From contig NZ_PVTQ01000014.1 of NCBI RefSeq assembly GCF_003003355.1, positions 1-64,000 on the forward strand: a stretch of 64,000 bases of DNA, in the 5' to 3' direction. The notes below the pieces were generated by a model. It did no database searches, had not been told where the DNA came from, and was given only the letters and a program-made list of their open reading frames with translations. Position numbers and translations under genes: made by a program. Of the stretch, positions 35,219-44,348 are shown one piece after another (position 1 is the stretch's first letter; each line of letters opens with the position of its first letter). This stretch comes from Donghicola tyrosinivorans (GTDB lineage: Bacteria; Pseudomonadota; Alphaproteobacteria; Rhodobacterales; Rhodobacteraceae).

Positions 35219-37189
35219 TTAGCCCCGGTTCATCCGGTTTTCGATCAGCTCATCAACGCAGCCGGGTTCGGCCAGGGTCGAGGTGTCACCCAGTGCGCCA
35301 AAGTCGTTCTCGGCGATCTTGCGCAGGATGCGGCGCATGATCTTGCCCGAACGGGTCTTGGGCAGGTTGGGCGCCCACTGGATCAGGTCGGGCTTCGCGA
35401 TCGGACCGATCTCGGTGCGGACCCATTTCTCCAGCTCTTTGCGCAGCTCCTCGGTGGGCTCGACGCCGTTCATCAGAGTGACATAGGCGTAGATGCCCTG
35501 ACCCTTGATCTCGTGCGGGTAGCCAACCACTGCGGCCTCGGCGACTTTGGCGTGTGCCACCAGTGCGCTTTCGACTTCGGCGGTGCCCATGCGGTGACCC
35601 GATACGTTGATCACGTCATCCACGCGGCCGGTGATCCAGTAGTAGCCATCTTCATCGCGACGGCAGCCGTCACCGGTGAAGTAGTAGCCTTTGTACTGCT
35701 GGAAGTAGGTTTCCTGGAAACGCTCGTGGTCGCCCCAGACGGTACGCATCTGGCCGGGCCAGCTGTCACCGATGCACAGAACGCCTTCGGTCGCGCCGGT
35801 CAGTTCTTCGCCCGAGGTGGGGTCCAGAACAACGGGCTTCACACCAAAGAAGGGCGTGGTGGCCGAGCCGGGCTTCAGCGCGGTTGCGCCAGGCAGCGGG
35901 GTCAGCAGATGACCGCCGGTTTCGGTCTGCCACCAGGTGTCAACGATGGGCGCTTTGCCTTTGCCGACAACGTCGTTGTACCAGTTCCAAGCTTCGGGGT
36001 TGATGGGCTCGCCCACGGTACCCAGAACCTTGATCGACGACAGGTCGTACTTTTCGACGAACTCGGTGCCTTTGCCCATCAGAGCGCGGATTGCGGTGGG
36101 GGCAGTGTAGAACTGGTTTACCTTGTGCTTTTCGCACACGGCCCAGAAACGGCCAGCATCGGGGTAGGTGGGAACGCCTTCGAACATCACCGAGGTCGCG
36201 CCGTTCGCCAGCGGGCCGTAGACGATGTAGCTGTGGCCGGTGACCCAACCCACGTCAGCGGTACACCAGTAGATGTCACCTTCGTGGTAGTCGAACACCA
36301 GTTCCTGGGTCATCGCGGCATACACCAGATAACCACCCGAGCAGTGGACAACGCCCTTGGGCTTGCCGGTCGAACCCGAGGTGTAAAGGATGAACAGCGG
36401 ATCTTCGGCGTTCACTTCCTCAACGGGGCACTCGGGGGCTGCGTGTTCCATCATTGCGTTGACGTCGATATCGCGACCGTCAACCCAAGTGGTCTGACCG
36501 CCGGTGTGCTTGACAACAAGGCAGCGCACCTTGTCCGAGCAGTGCAGCAGGGCCGCATCGGCGTTCGACTTCAGCGGGGTGATACGGCCACCGCGAGGAG
36601 CCTCGTCCGCGGTGATGATCACTTTGGCGCCGCAGTCGTTGACGCGGTTTGCCAGCGCATCGGGAGAGAAGCCGGCGAATACGATCGAGTGGATGGCACC
36701 GATGCGCGCACATGCCAGCATGGCATAGGCAGCTTCGGGGATCATCGGCAGATAGATGATGACACGGTCACCTTTGGTCACGCCCTGGCTGCGCAGAACG
36801 TTGGCCATGCGGCAGACTTTGTCGTGCAGCATGTTGTAGGTGATGTGCTGCGCTTCATCTTCCGGATTATCGGGTTCAAAGATGATCGCGGTCTGATCGC
36901 CACGGGTGGCGAGGTGACGGTCAATACAGTTGTAGGCGACGTTCAGGGTGCCGTCGTGGAACCATTTAATGCTGACTTCGCCAAAGTTGTAGTTCACGTC
37001 CTTGACTTGAGTGAACGGCTTGATCCAGTCGATGCGCTTGCCATGCTCGGCCCAGAAAGCTTCCGGATCGTTCATCGAGGCGGCGTACATCTCTTGGTAC
37101 TTTGCACTATCAATATGTGCAGTTTTGGCGAAATCCGCAGGGACCGGATAAATCGGGGTCGCTGCTTCGGTTGGCGCTTGAGTAGACAT
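35219..37189 (-). CDS. acs: Acetyl-CoA synthetase
   Basis: 656 residues, standard Acs length. The start is at ATG 37189, preceded by GAGGGAGGAGCC. Motifs: [14 protein letters not shown] (AMP-binding P-loop), [31 protein letters not shown] and [14 protein letters not shown], whose Lys is the known acetylation/adenylation site. Converts acetate, ATP and CoA to acetyl-CoA, AMP and PPi in the cytoplasm. It heads the minus-strand acetate cluster. Codon bias is strong, fitting high expression. Confidence 0.96.
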   Translation of the reverse strand: MSTQAPTEAATPIYPVPADFAKTAHIDSAKYQEMYAASMNDPEAFWAEHGKRIDWIKPFTQVKDVNYNFGEVSIKWFHDGTLNVAYNCIDRHLATRGDQTAIIFEPDNPEDEAQHITYNMLHDKVCRMANVLRSQGVTKGDRVIIYLPMIPEAAYAMLACARIGAIHSIVFAGFSPDALANRVNDCGAKVIITADEAPRGGRITPLKSNADAALLHCSDKVRCLVVKHTGGQTTWVDGRDIDVNAMMEHAAPECPVEEVNAEDPLFILYTSGSTGKPKGVVHCSGGYLVYAAMTQELVFDYHEGDIYWCTADVGWVTGHSYIVYGPLANGATSVMFEGVPTYPDAGRFWAVCEKHKVNQFYTAPTAIRALMGKGTEFVEKYDLSSIKVLGTVGEPINPEAWNWYNDVVGKGKAPIVDTWWQTETGGHLLTPLPGATALKPGSATTPFFGVKPVVLDPTSGEELTGATEGVLCIGDSWPGQMRTVWGDHERFQETYFQQYKGYYFTGDGCRRDEDGYYWITGRVDDVINVSGHRMGTAEVESALVAHAKVAEAAVVGYPHEIKGQGIYAYVTLMNGVEPTEELRKELEKWVRTEIGPIAKPDLIQWAPNLPKTRSGKIMRRILRKIAENDFGALGDTSTLAEPGCVDELIENRMNRG

Positions 37190-37564
37190 AAGGCTCCTCC
37201 CTCTGTCGAAGTGTTTATCCCCCGGAACCCCGGGGGCGAATGGCTGCCACAGAATATGCTGCCATCTCTCCCTGTGCGAGAGAATAGCAGAGTTAGAAAA
37301 CAAAGAAATAAGCCCCTATGCCAGAACAATAATTTTGTAAATTTGTTTATTGGCTAACGATTTTGTGGTAAATTTTTATGGGGAAAACTGTAAATTTATG
37401 AATAAAATCATTATGATGCATGTGAATAGACTTTTGCGTTAGCGGTGGCTCCATAGGACTAATGTTCAACCCCAATGCGACGCGTGGTCGCAACTTTTGA
37501 AAAGTTTGGGGCCGAATTTTGTGACTAAATGTCTCGGCCAGAGTCACCTTTGACCCTTTGTTGC
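37190..37564. other. Promoter region of acs, no gene
   Basis: 375 bp, A/T-rich between 37300 and 37480, with no credible reading frame. The acs promoter and its upstream control sites should lie here on the minus strand. I saw no convincing sigma-54 or other defined consensus. Confidence 0.4.
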
Positions 37565-37846
37565 TTAGTGCAAACGGGCCCTATGGCGGGATCTGGCGCG
37601 TCTGCGCGGGGTCATGGTGATAGGTGTTGCCGCTTGTTGCAAATACCCCTCAAACGCCCGCGACGCCGGAGTCGAGCCGATCTGACTCTCGATCCAAGCG
37701 ATGGCCAGCCGCGCTTCTGAGCGCACATCTGAATCGTCAGGTAGGGACAGACTCCACCGTAAAAAGCCGGCCCGTGCCGCCGCATGGGCGGCCTCGCCAG
37801 CCAATTGGCTGACCCGCAGGTTCAGGAAAATTCTGTTCAGTTCCAT
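37565..37846 (-). CDS. Small protein of unknown function downstream of a cobalamin riboswitch
   Basis: 93 residues from ATG 37846 with GGAGGGCGCGAT directly upstream. Reads MELNRIFLNLRVSQLAGEAA, then a helical middle (SEARLAIAWIESQIG) and a very basic tail (TPRRRARSRHRARLH). No membrane helix or metal motif. It is the first gene after the B12 riboswitch, about 100 nt away, so its expression should fall when cobalamin is abundant. I do not recognise the family. A 14-codon frame, MTSASDLIRNAPAL (37908-37864), lies between and might be a leader peptide. What job a B12-controlled protein of this kind has is open. Confidence 0.6.
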   Translation of the reverse strand: MELNRIFLNLRVSQLAGEAAHAAARAGFLRWSLSLPDDSDVRSEARLAIAWIESQIGSTPASRAFEGYLQQAATPITMTPRRRARSRHRARLH

Positions 37847-37942
37847 ATCGCGCCCTCCGCGCACTAAAGGGCAGGGGCATTGCGTATGAGATCGCTTGCG
37901 CTGGTCATACCCCGTTGGCACCCCGCCCGGGTTTCCGTCAAG

Positions 37943-38112
37943 CGCTGGCAGGTCTCCTGACTTGCGGGTCAACGTGGTCTCCGGCCCTTCCCGATCCCTA
38001 AGGATCAGTGGTTTTGCCGGGATACTCGCCGCTTACAGTTGCGGGGGCAGTCGCGGAATTTCACCGCGTTCCCTTTTCATGCCGCGGGCCTTTCGGCCCA
38101 TGGCAACCAGTG
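37943..38112 (-). ncRNA. Cobalamin (B12) riboswitch
   Basis: On the minus strand the conserved core is clear: GGGAACGCGGTG, then GACTGCCCCCGCAACTGTAA, a peripheral stem with AACCACTGATCC and GGGAAGG, and finally AGTCAGGAGACCTGCC, the B12-box region. The order and spacing match AdoCbl-type riboswitches. It lies immediately after the DUF4386 gene and in front of the 93-residue gene, which it should control. No B12 transport or synthesis gene is adjacent, which is unusual. Confidence 0.93.
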
Positions 38113-38140
38113 CTGGGGTCAGAGTGCGCGGACGGGCGGT

Positions 38141-38821
38141 TCAGGTCAAGCACGGAACCGGTGTTCGGTTGCGCAAAAGCGTCACGCTACAGGCCGCGAA
38201 CCACAAGATCGCGCCGAGGCCAAAGGTCATACCCGCAAAATCTTGTGTGAAGGGCACCAGTGTCATCAGCCCGCAGACCCCGACGCTGAGGCCAAATGCG
38301 CGGAACAAGACACCGCCAAATGGCAGGGTAATCGCCATGCCGGAAATCCAGACTGCGCCCATAATCTCGTTCCCGCCACCAATGGCGTTTTCCATCAGTT
38401 GGGTGGTGACCCACAGATCGGCGGCTCGTTCTATGGCATCATGAGAGATGGCCAACTGTGCCGATTGCAGGCCGACATTCGCGATGGCACCGGCAGCGAT
38501 TACAAAGGCAGCCCAGATCAGCCCGTATGCGCCCAGAACGCTGGTTCCGAGCGTGCGCGGGGACAGGCCGCGAAGGCTGACGACCAAAGCCGCCAATGCA
38601 AGTCCATTGACCATGTAGATCACCAGATACCACAGGCGCAGAAGGCCTGCGTTTTGAGTGATCATTGCCAAGGTTTCTTTCGGATCGCTGCCCGATTGGG
38701 ACAGGGGCGCATCCGCCAGAGGCCCAAGCAGCATCGCGATCCCAAAGATATATGTGGCGCCGCAAAGGGCCGCCGAAGCGGCGGCCACAGAGCGGGCGTG
38801 GGTTTTATCCGACGACCGCAT
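38141..38821 (-). CDS. DUF4386-type integral membrane protein
   Basis: 226 residues with about six membrane helices (YIFGIAMLLGPLA, LRLWYLVIYMVNGLALAALV, VLGAYGLIWAAFVIAAGAI and others). The layout and conserved ATYIFGIA near the start resemble DUF4386 proteins of unknown function. The start overlaps the lipoprotein gene end by 17 bp, so the two are probably co-transcribed. The stop lies about 28 bp before the riboswitch. Function unknown. Confidence 0.7.
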   Translation of the reverse strand: MRSSDKTHARSVAAASAALCGATYIFGIAMLLGPLADAPLSQSGSDPKETLAMITQNAGLLRLWYLVIYMVNGLALAALVVSLRGLSPRTLGTSVLGAYGLIWAAFVIAAGAIANVGLQSAQLAISHDAIERAADLWVTTQLMENAIGGGNEIMGAVWISGMAITLPFGGVLFRAFGLSVGVCGLMTLVPFTQDFAGMTFGLGAILWFAACSVTLLRNRTPVPCLT

Positions 38822-39185
38822 GACCGCGTCCTTTCATGCAGTTCTGGATGATCTCTTCGCGTTTTTCGCCGTGTTCGTTCATCGCGGCAAAGCCTCCTGC
38901 CGCCGCGCCCACCAGTGCGCCGCCCACGACGTCACCAGCGTCGCTGTCCTCTTCGACAGACCCAAGCAGCGCACCTGCGCCAGCGCCCAGAGCGGTCATT
39001 GCGCGGCCCTCGTGTTGCAACTGCTTCTGGCTGGCGGCCAGATGTTGGCAGGCGCTCAGATCGCTTTGAAAGTTGATGTTTCGGGGGCCGTCGATGATCG
39101 GCTCATAATCGGCACCGGGGGTCGAGCAGGCCGAGATCAAGGGCGCAGCAACGGCGAAGCAGAGGGGAAGAAGTAGGTGTTTCAT
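38805..39185 (-). CDS. Glycine-zipper lipoprotein
   Basis: 126 residues from ATG 39185 (GAGG 8 nt upstream). A lipoprotein signal, MKHLLLPLCFAVAAPLISAC, places the lipidated Cys at residue 20. The middle contains a Gly/Ala-rich segment (LGAGAGALLGSVEEDSDAGD then VVGGALVGAAAGGFAA) of the glycine-zipper type seen in outer-membrane lipoproteins such as SlyB/OmpA-associated proteins. The tail ends NCMKGRGHAVVG. Probably anchored in the outer membrane; role unknown. The 284 bp upstream hold nothing recognisable. Confidence 0.75.
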   Translation of the reverse strand: MKHLLLPLCFAVAAPLISACSTPGADYEPIIDGPRNINFQSDLSACQHLAASQKQLQHEGRAMTALGAGAGALLGSVEEDSDAGDVVGGALVGAAAGGFAAMNEHGEKREEIIQNCMKGRGHAVVG

Positions 39186-39469
39186 AACAGTCCTCATTGG
39201 GTCAAATCGATGAGGCGGTTCTGAATGTTTCTGCCGGCTTCGCCCATGACGTCAGGTATCAATGACTTGGCAGTAGGTTGCATTCTGGGCGAAATGGGAT
39301 GTGAAAAGGCCGGGGGGCCACTTCTTTAGCTCATCGTCACCGTGGGCGTTTTGGGTGGAGCGCTCCTTCGCATCCGTCAAAGCGTCGGTATATTATGCGC
39401 AGCGCTTCAGGGGCGGTCCTATGATAGAGCGCTGGGTTGAGATGCGAAACTCTTCAATGAAGCAGTGGG

Positions 39470-40384
39470 TTAGGCTGGCTTCTTGAGATGAACGTAGGTC
39501 TCATTGTAACGCTTGGATAGGTGCTCACCGGCCAACTGCACCTCGTCCGATCCCAGAGGCGCAACATTGGTGTCGAAGGCCGGATTGAAGAACAGCGGAA
39601 CTGAGATGCGCTTCTCTTGCGATCCGATGACCCGATGCAACGTGGCGCGGATCGCGCCGTTGGTCCAAGTTTCAAGCATCTCGCCAAAGTTAATGACAAA
39701 GCTTCCGGGTTTGGCGTCCACGGTGATCCATTTGCCGTCCCGCGCCAGAACCTCTAGGCCCGAAACGCCGTCAGTCGCCAGCAACGTGATGCAGCCGTAA
39801 TCCGTGTGTGGCGCGATCCCGAAATCCTTCGCACCCGCATTGGCGGGCCGACTGGGATAATAGTTCCCGCGGAGCAGCGCCATAGGCTTGGCAAAACTCT
39901 GGTCGAACTGATGCGGGTCTTGTCCGATCGCAGCCAAAATCCCTTGCAGGGTCTCCAGCGCGACCTGCATCGCGGATGTGGCGTAATCTTCGATCAACGC
40001 GCGGAAATCAGCCGGAGCCTCGGGCCAGATGTTCGGCGCGTAAAAGGGATGGGCGGCCAGCGGGTCGTTCGCGGGCAGCTCGAACCCGCAGTCGAACACC
40101 TGCTTGTAGTCGGGGTTCGCATCAGGATCGACATGCTCGGAAAAGGGCGCGCCCCAGCCGCGGTTTGACCCGGTCCGTGCCATGTCTACACGGGCTCTAT
40201 CGGCCTCGGGCAGGTGAAAGAACCGGCGGTATGCGTCAATCACGCGCAAGACCTTTTCGGCGGGAATAGCGCTGTTTTCCAAGGTCATAAACCCCACATC
40301 CTGCGCAGCGATCCGCAGTTGCGCCAGCGTTTCGGGATCGCGAGCACGTAGTTTGGCTGCATCGATATGGGGAATGGTCGTCAT
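39470..40384 (-). CDS. 2-oxoglutarate/Fe(II)-dependent oxygenase, isopenicillin N synthase-like
   Basis: 304 residues. The N-terminal non-haem dioxygenase domain (PHIDAAKLRARDPETLAQL, DVGFMTLENSAIP) is followed by the Fe2OG domain with HTDYG and TLHRVIG as iron ligands and RISVPLFFNP with the Arg that binds 2-oxoglutarate. Such enzymes hydroxylate or oxidise small molecules; the substrate cannot be told. It lies 36 bp downstream of the XRE regulator on the same strand and is probably in its transcript. Confidence 0.88.
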   Translation of the reverse strand: MTTIPHIDAAKLRARDPETLAQLRIAAQDVGFMTLENSAIPAEKVLRVIDAYRRFFHLPEADRARVDMARTGSNRGWGAPFSEHVDPDANPDYKQVFDCGFELPANDPLAAHPFYAPNIWPEAPADFRALIEDYATSAMQVALETLQGILAAIGQDPHQFDQSFAKPMALLRGNYYPSRPANAGAKDFGIAPHTDYGCITLLATDGVSGLEVLARDGKWITVDAKPGSFVINFGEMLETWTNGAIRATLHRVIGSQEKRISVPLFFNPAFDTNVAPLGSDEVQLAGEHLSKRYNETYVHLKKPA

Positions 40385-40420
40385 CTGGTGTACCTTCGTC
40401 GGCCCGATTGCAGCGCCTTC

Positions 40421-41194
40421 CTATCGGGTCAGAGACAGGGTTTCCAGCGCGGGTTTCTCCGGCTCGGGACGGGGAAACAGCGCGGCAAAGTCCACAGCCG
40501 CCCAAGTTCCTGAGACCTTGTAGGTCTGCAAATCTTCTTCTTGTGTCATCAACTGGTCCTGCCGGGCCAGTTCGGCGATCTTGCGGGTCAGTTCTTCGAT
40601 GTCTTTACGGATCAGCTTGGCGGTTTCGGGGCGCATCCGGCGGGAGACCGTGAAGAAAAGGTTGGTGTCATCCGGTGGTGCGCTAAGGGAATGGGCAATG
40701 AAGCGCAGGTTTACCTGCTTGAGCAGCGGCATCAGCGGTCCATCGTGGCGAAACTGCACGGGCGCATGACTGAGTAACTGAATGCGCCCGCCGGATTCGA
40801 CCTGCGCTAATCCAAGACGTTCTAGCGCCATGCCGATGCGGAACACTTGATCGTCTGTTAGGCCGAAGATGCGGGCGATATAGTCCTGCGCCCGCAAGTC
40901 GCGCAGCAGGATGTAGAAATAGAACAGAGTGGGGTCACTGGCCAAGCCAGCCTCTGTCGCAGTGGGCAGGCGGGTGGCGGTGGGGCGTTCACGGCCGGCA
41001 GCGTCGGTTACATCGGCCAAAGGCACGCCCAGAACGTCGCAGATCTGGATCAAACGGCTGAGCTTCACGTCACGCGTGGCAAAGATGCGTTTGATCGTCG
41101 GTTCAGACAGATCCATTGCTGCACCAAGATCGGCATAGGTCATTCCGCGCGCCCGCAGAGCGTCTTGGAGAATCTTGAACATGTCGCCGCGCAT
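40421..41194 (-). CDS. XRE-family transcriptional regulator with long C-terminal domain
   Basis: 257 residues. HTH at about 8-60 (GMTYADLGAAMDLSEPTIKR, DVLGVPLADVTDAA). The C-terminal part of about 180 residues contains a winged-helix-like DDQVFRIGMALERLGLAQVE and ends with a helical segment (LIRKDIEELTRKIAELARQD). AAAGGA precedes ATG 41194. It is divergent from the SMP-30-like gene, with a GGTATC/GATACC palindrome between them that is a candidate binding site. Ligand unknown. Confidence 0.8.
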   Translation of the reverse strand: MRGDMFKILQDALRARGMTYADLGAAMDLSEPTIKRIFATRDVKLSRLIQICDVLGVPLADVTDAAGRERPTATRLPTATEAGLASDPTLFYFYILLRDLRAQDYIARIFGLTDDQVFRIGMALERLGLAQVESGGRIQLLSHAPVQFRHDGPLMPLLKQVNLRFIAHSLSAPPDDTNLFFTVSRRMRPETAKLIRKDIEELTRKIAELARQDQLMTQEEDLQTYKVSGTWAAVDFAALFPRPEPEKPALETLSLTR

Positions 41195-41233
41195 GGGGGT
41201 TCCTTTGCGTGATGATCCTTGGAACAGGAGTTT

Positions 41234-41252
41234 GGTATCGAAAATTGATACC
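41234..41252. promoter_or_regulatory. GGTATC-N7-GATACC palindrome between divergent genes
   Basis: Perfect 6-bp arms (41234-41239 and 41247-41252) lie 40 bp ahead of the XRE gene and 75 bp ahead of the beta-propeller gene; a related GTATC half-site follows near 41277. It is a likely operator for the adjacent XRE regulator. Confidence 0.5.
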
Positions 41253-41325
41253 TAAATCAGGAAATTTGCCAAGATAGTATCATAAACCTCACAAGAGGTC
41301 ATCCAATTTACAGGAGACTTCAACG

Positions 41326-42153
41326 ATGCTTCGTTTCTTTCTTATGACCGCTGTCGCTGCCCTTCCATCTGTTGCAGCTGCGGACCCGAGTGCCAGTGGA
41401 TTTGATCGGCCCGAGTCGGTCGTGTTTGACAGCGCCCGCGACCGGATGATCGTCAGCAGCCTGAATGGGGAGTTCAATGCCAAGGACGGCAACGGGTATC
41501 TGTCGCTGCTCGACGGGCAAGGGCAATTGCAGCAGAAATCATGGATCACGGGATTGGATGCGCCCAAGGGGATGGCGATCTCGGGCGATCTTTTGTTCGT
41601 CGCGGATGTGGATGCGCTGAAGGTGATCGATCTTAGCGCTGGCAGCTTGGTGCAAAGCTACCCGGGCGATGGGGCGGTATTTCTGAACGACGTCACCGTT
41701 GTAGGCGATGCGGTCTATGTGACGGACCTGCTAGAGAACGCGATCTGGCGGCTTGATGGCGGTGTCTTTGCGCCGTGGCTGAAATCAGATGATCTGAGCA
41801 ATCCCAATGGCATCGCCTTCGACGGTCAGCAGTTGTTGGTCGGGTCTTGGGGCAAGGGATTGCAGGCTGATTTCACGACCAAAGCGCCCGGCGATCTGTT
41901 GGCTGTAGATTTGGACAGCAAGAAGATCACCGTTGTGGCTGAAGCCGTCGGAAACATCGACGGCATCGCTTTGGCGCAGGATAGCATCTTTGTCAGCGAC
42001 TGGGTCAAAGGGACGGTGATCCGCATTACGTCGGAGGGGCCAGAGGTCGTGGCAGAATTTCCAGCCGGAGTGGCCGATATCGGCACGGATGGAGAGAACC
42101 TGCTGCTGCCCCACATGATGCAAGGCTCGGTCGAGGTTCTGCCCCTGCCTTAA
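41326..42153 (+). CDS. Periplasmic beta-propeller (SMP-30/NHL-like) protein
   Basis: 275 residues with a signal peptide (MLRFFLMTAVAALPSVAAA, cleavage near 19). Repeated blade-like units follow (ESVVFDSARDRMIVSSLNG, GDAVYVTDLLENAIWRL, NGIAFDGQQLLVGSW, DGIALAQDSIFVSDWVKG), as in SMP-30/gluconolactonase/strictosidine-synthase-like propellers. Could be a lactonase or a binding protein; catalytic metal ligands are not certain. Divergent from the XRE regulator and convergent with the aminotransferase, sharing a bidirectional terminator. Confidence 0.8.
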   Translation: MLRFFLMTAVAALPSVAAADPSASGFDRPESVVFDSARDRMIVSSLNGEFNAKDGNGYLSLLDGQGQLQQKSWITGLDAPKGMAISGDLLFVADVDALKVIDLSAGSLVQSYPGDGAVFLNDVTVVGDAVYVTDLLENAIWRLDGGVFAPWLKSDDLSNPNGIAFDGQQLLVGSWGKGLQADFTTKAPGDLLAVDLDSKKITVVAEAVGNIDGIALAQDSIFVSDWVKGTVIRITSEGPEVVAEFPAGVADIGTDGENLLLPHMMQGSVEVLPLP

Positions 42154-42164
42154 TCGAAGAAAAA

Positions 42165-42189
42165 CCCCCGCAAGTCTGACTTGCGGGGG
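42165..42189. terminator. Bidirectional terminator between propeller and aminotransferase genes
   Basis: CCCCCGCAAGT (42165-42175) and ACTTGCGGGGG (42179-42189) form a perfect 11-bp stem with a 3-base loop, flanked by AAAAA on the left and TTTTT on the right, so it can stop transcripts from both convergent genes. Confidence 0.92.
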
Positions 42190-42203
42190 CGGTTTTTATC
42201 GTA

Positions 42204-43523
42204 TCAGACGGTGGATTTGATCGCGTCGCCCAGAATGCCGATCAGGGTGTCGATGTTCTCTTTCTCAAAGATCAGCGGCGGCGACATAGCGATGGTTTCA
42301 CCGGTGTAGCGGACCATTGCACCAGCCTTAAAGCACTTGAGGAAAACCTCATAAGCCCTTGTTCCAAATTCACCTTCGCGGCTTTCAAGTTCGACGCCAC
42401 CGATCAGGCCAAGGTTGCGGATGTCCTTGATGTTGGGCATCTCGCGCAGGCTGTGGACCTTTTCTTCCCAGTAAGGCGCAAGCTCTGCGGCGCGGGTCAG
42501 CAAGCCGCCGGATTCGTAAATATCCAGCGTCGCCAGACCTGCGGCGCAAGCAACCGGGTGGCCCGAGTAGGTGTAGCCGTGGAACAGCTCGATCATGCCT
42601 TCGGGGCCGGTCATGAAGGCGTCATGGATGAAGTCCTGTGCGAAGACTGCGCCCATGGGCAGGGTGCCGTTGGTGATGCCCTTGGCGGTGGTGAACATAT
42701 CGGGTTCTACGCCAAAGAACTGCGAGGCAAAGGGCGCGCCGAGGCGGCCGAAGCCGGTGATCACTTCGTCGAAGATCAGGATGATGCCGTGCTTCTTGGT
42801 AATCTCGCGCAGGCGCTGCAGGTAGCCCTTCGGCGGGATCAGAACGCCGGTCGATCCGGCGACAGGCTCGACGATGACGGCGGCGATTGTCTCCGCACCG
42901 TGCAGGGCGATCAGACGTTCCAGATCATCGGCCAGATAGGCGCCATGTTCGGGCTGACCCTTGCTGAAGGCGTTCTCGGGCAGGTGGGTATGGGGCAGGT
43001 GGTCCACACCGGTCAGCATGGTGCCAAAGTTCTTGCGGTTGTTCAGGATACCGCCCACCGAGATGCCGCCAAAGCCCACCCCGTGATAGCCACGCTCGCG
43101 GCCGATCAGACGGGTACGCTGCCCTTCGCCACGGGCACGGTGATAGGCCAGCGCGATCTTTAGCGCGGTATCAACCGATTCAGACCCCGAGCCGGTGAAG
43201 AACACGTGTTTGAACGCGTCAGGCGCCAAATTGCGCAGACGATCGGCGAATTCGAACGCGATCGGATGACCCATCTGGAAAGCGGGCGCGTAGTCCATCT
43301 CCATCAGTTGGTTGTAGGCGGCTTTGGCGATCTGCTCATAGCCGTGGCCAGCGTTGCAGCACCAAAGGCCAGCGGTGCCGTCCAGAATGTCACGCCCGTC
43401 ATCGCTGGTGTAGTGAACGCCCTTTGCGGCCACCAGCATACGCGGGTCGGATTTGAACTGCCGGTTGGCGGTGAATGGCATCCAGAAGGCATCCAGAGGG
43501 ATGTTCCGCGCAGCTTTGTTCAT
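42204..43523 (-). CDS. Class III omega-aminotransferase (beta-alanine:pyruvate type)
   Basis: 439 residues, PLP fold type I. FFTGSGSESVDTALKIALAY (PLP phosphate cup), GGILNNRKNFG, IAAVIVEPVAGSTGV, LIFDEVITGFGRLG and the Schiff-base Lys in FTTAKGITNGTLPMG. It closely resembles omega-amino acid:pyruvate transaminases that use beta-alanine, GABA, putrescine or taurine as donors. Divergent from an XRE-cupin regulator of the PuuR type, which suggests polyamine or omega-amino-acid induction. Shares the terminator at 42165-42189. Confidence 0.9.
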   Translation of the reverse strand: MNKAARNIPLDAFWMPFTANRQFKSDPRMLVAAKGVHYTSDDGRDILDGTAGLWCCNAGHGYEQIAKAAYNQLMEMDYAPAFQMGHPIAFEFADRLRNLAPDAFKHVFFTGSGSESVDTALKIALAYHRARGEGQRTRLIGRERGYHGVGFGGISVGGILNNRKNFGTMLTGVDHLPHTHLPENAFSKGQPEHGAYLADDLERLIALHGAETIAAVIVEPVAGSTGVLIPPKGYLQRLREITKKHGIILIFDEVITGFGRLGAPFASQFFGVEPDMFTTAKGITNGTLPMGAVFAQDFIHDAFMTGPEGMIELFHGYTYSGHPVACAAGLATLDIYESGGLLTRAAELAPYWEEKVHSLREMPNIKDIRNLGLIGGVELESREGEFGTRAYEVFLKCFKAGAMVRYTGETIAMSPPLIFEKENIDTLIGILGDAIKSTV

Positions 43524-43566
43524 CGGTCGGGTCCTTTGACGGGAAATACTCTATTGAGAATTACCT

Positions 43567-43590
43567 TATCTGTTTCTATCGCGGCAGATA
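43567..43590. promoter_or_regulatory. TATCTG-N12-CAGATA inverted repeat in the aminotransferase/regulator divergent promoter
   Basis: Perfect 6-bp arms at 43567-43572 and 43585-43590, with an inner CTATC/GATAG pair. The 113-bp divergent region contains both promoters, so this is the likely site for the XRE-cupin regulator. Confidence 0.4.
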
Positions 43591-43636
43591 GTCTGTTTTT
43601 GCAATCCATTAAGTCTCTGATATTTATGGTCGTAGG

Positions 43637-44230
43637 ATGGCTTTGTTGCGGATCATGAACATGGACAACACTTACGACGACCCAGAGAACGAAGTTGGCA
43701 CCAAATTGCGGGCACTTCGGCTGTCACACGGGCTGTCCCAGCGCGCGCTGGCGCGGGCGGCTGGAGTCACGAACTCGACCATTTCTCTGATTGAATCGGG
43801 GCAGATGAATCCGTCTGTGGGGGCATTGAAGCGTGTTCTGAAGGGGTTTCCCATAGGAATGGCCGAGTTTTTTGCCTTTGATGCCACGCCAGAAGAACAG
43901 GTGTTTTTCGCCGCTGAAGAACTGCGCGAGATCGGCAAAGGCGGGATATCTTACCGGCAGGTTGGTGCACGAGCTCCGGGGCGTAAGTTACAGATTTTGC
44001 ATGAAACTTACAGGCCAGGGGCGACGACGGGATCAGTCCCGTTAAGCCATGAAGGCGAAGAGGGCGGGATTGTCTTGCAAGGCCGGTTAGAGGTGACCGT
44101 GGACGACCAACGCAAGATCTTAGGGCCGGGGGATGCGTATCTCTTTGACAGCCGCCGACCGCACCGGTTCCGCGGTATCGGAAAAGAGGATTGCGTGGTC
44201 ATTAGCGCCTGTACGCCGCCAACTTTCTGA
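43637..44230 (+). CDS. XRE-family regulator with cupin sensor domain (PuuR-like)
   Basis: 197 residues from ATG 43637; ATGs at 43655 and 43661 are equally possible because no strong ribosome-binding site decides. HTH: LRALRLSHGLSQRALARAAG followed by VTNSTISLIESGQMNPSVGA. A C-terminal cupin (about 115-195, GSVPLSHEGEEGGIVLQGRL, GDAYLFDSRRPHRF) binds a small ligand. Such regulators control polyamine or amino-acid catabolism genes next to them; here the divergent omega-aminotransferase. Convergence with no other gene; 44231-44348 is the promoter region of the chemotaxis operon. Confidence 0.88.
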   Translation: MALLRIMNMDNTYDDPENEVGTKLRALRLSHGLSQRALARAAGVTNSTISLIESGQMNPSVGALKRVLKGFPIGMAEFFAFDATPEEQVFFAAEELREIGKGGISYRQVGARAPGRKLQILHETYRPGATTGSVPLSHEGEEGGIVLQGRLEVTVDDQRKILGPGDAYLFDSRRPHRFRGIGKEDCVVISACTPPTF

Positions 44231-44348
44231 ACCGCTGGTTAAAGGACTATATCGGATTTTAGCGGCTTTTCTGTTGGCCTTCACCGGATGTTAGGACCCC
44301 GCCCGTTAGCCCTGTTTCTGGACGCAACGACAGAAATAGGGGGACGCC

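Noticed and set aside
35186-37357. A plus-strand open frame of over 700 codons
   Set aside because: It is the exact antisense of acs, a highly expressed G/C-rich gene with strong codon bias, and encodes no recognisable protein.
37864-37908. 14-codon frame between riboswitch and the 93-residue gene
   Set aside because: Could be a leader peptide, but the start has a weak ribosome-binding site and such short frames are expected by chance; mentioned only in the gene entry.
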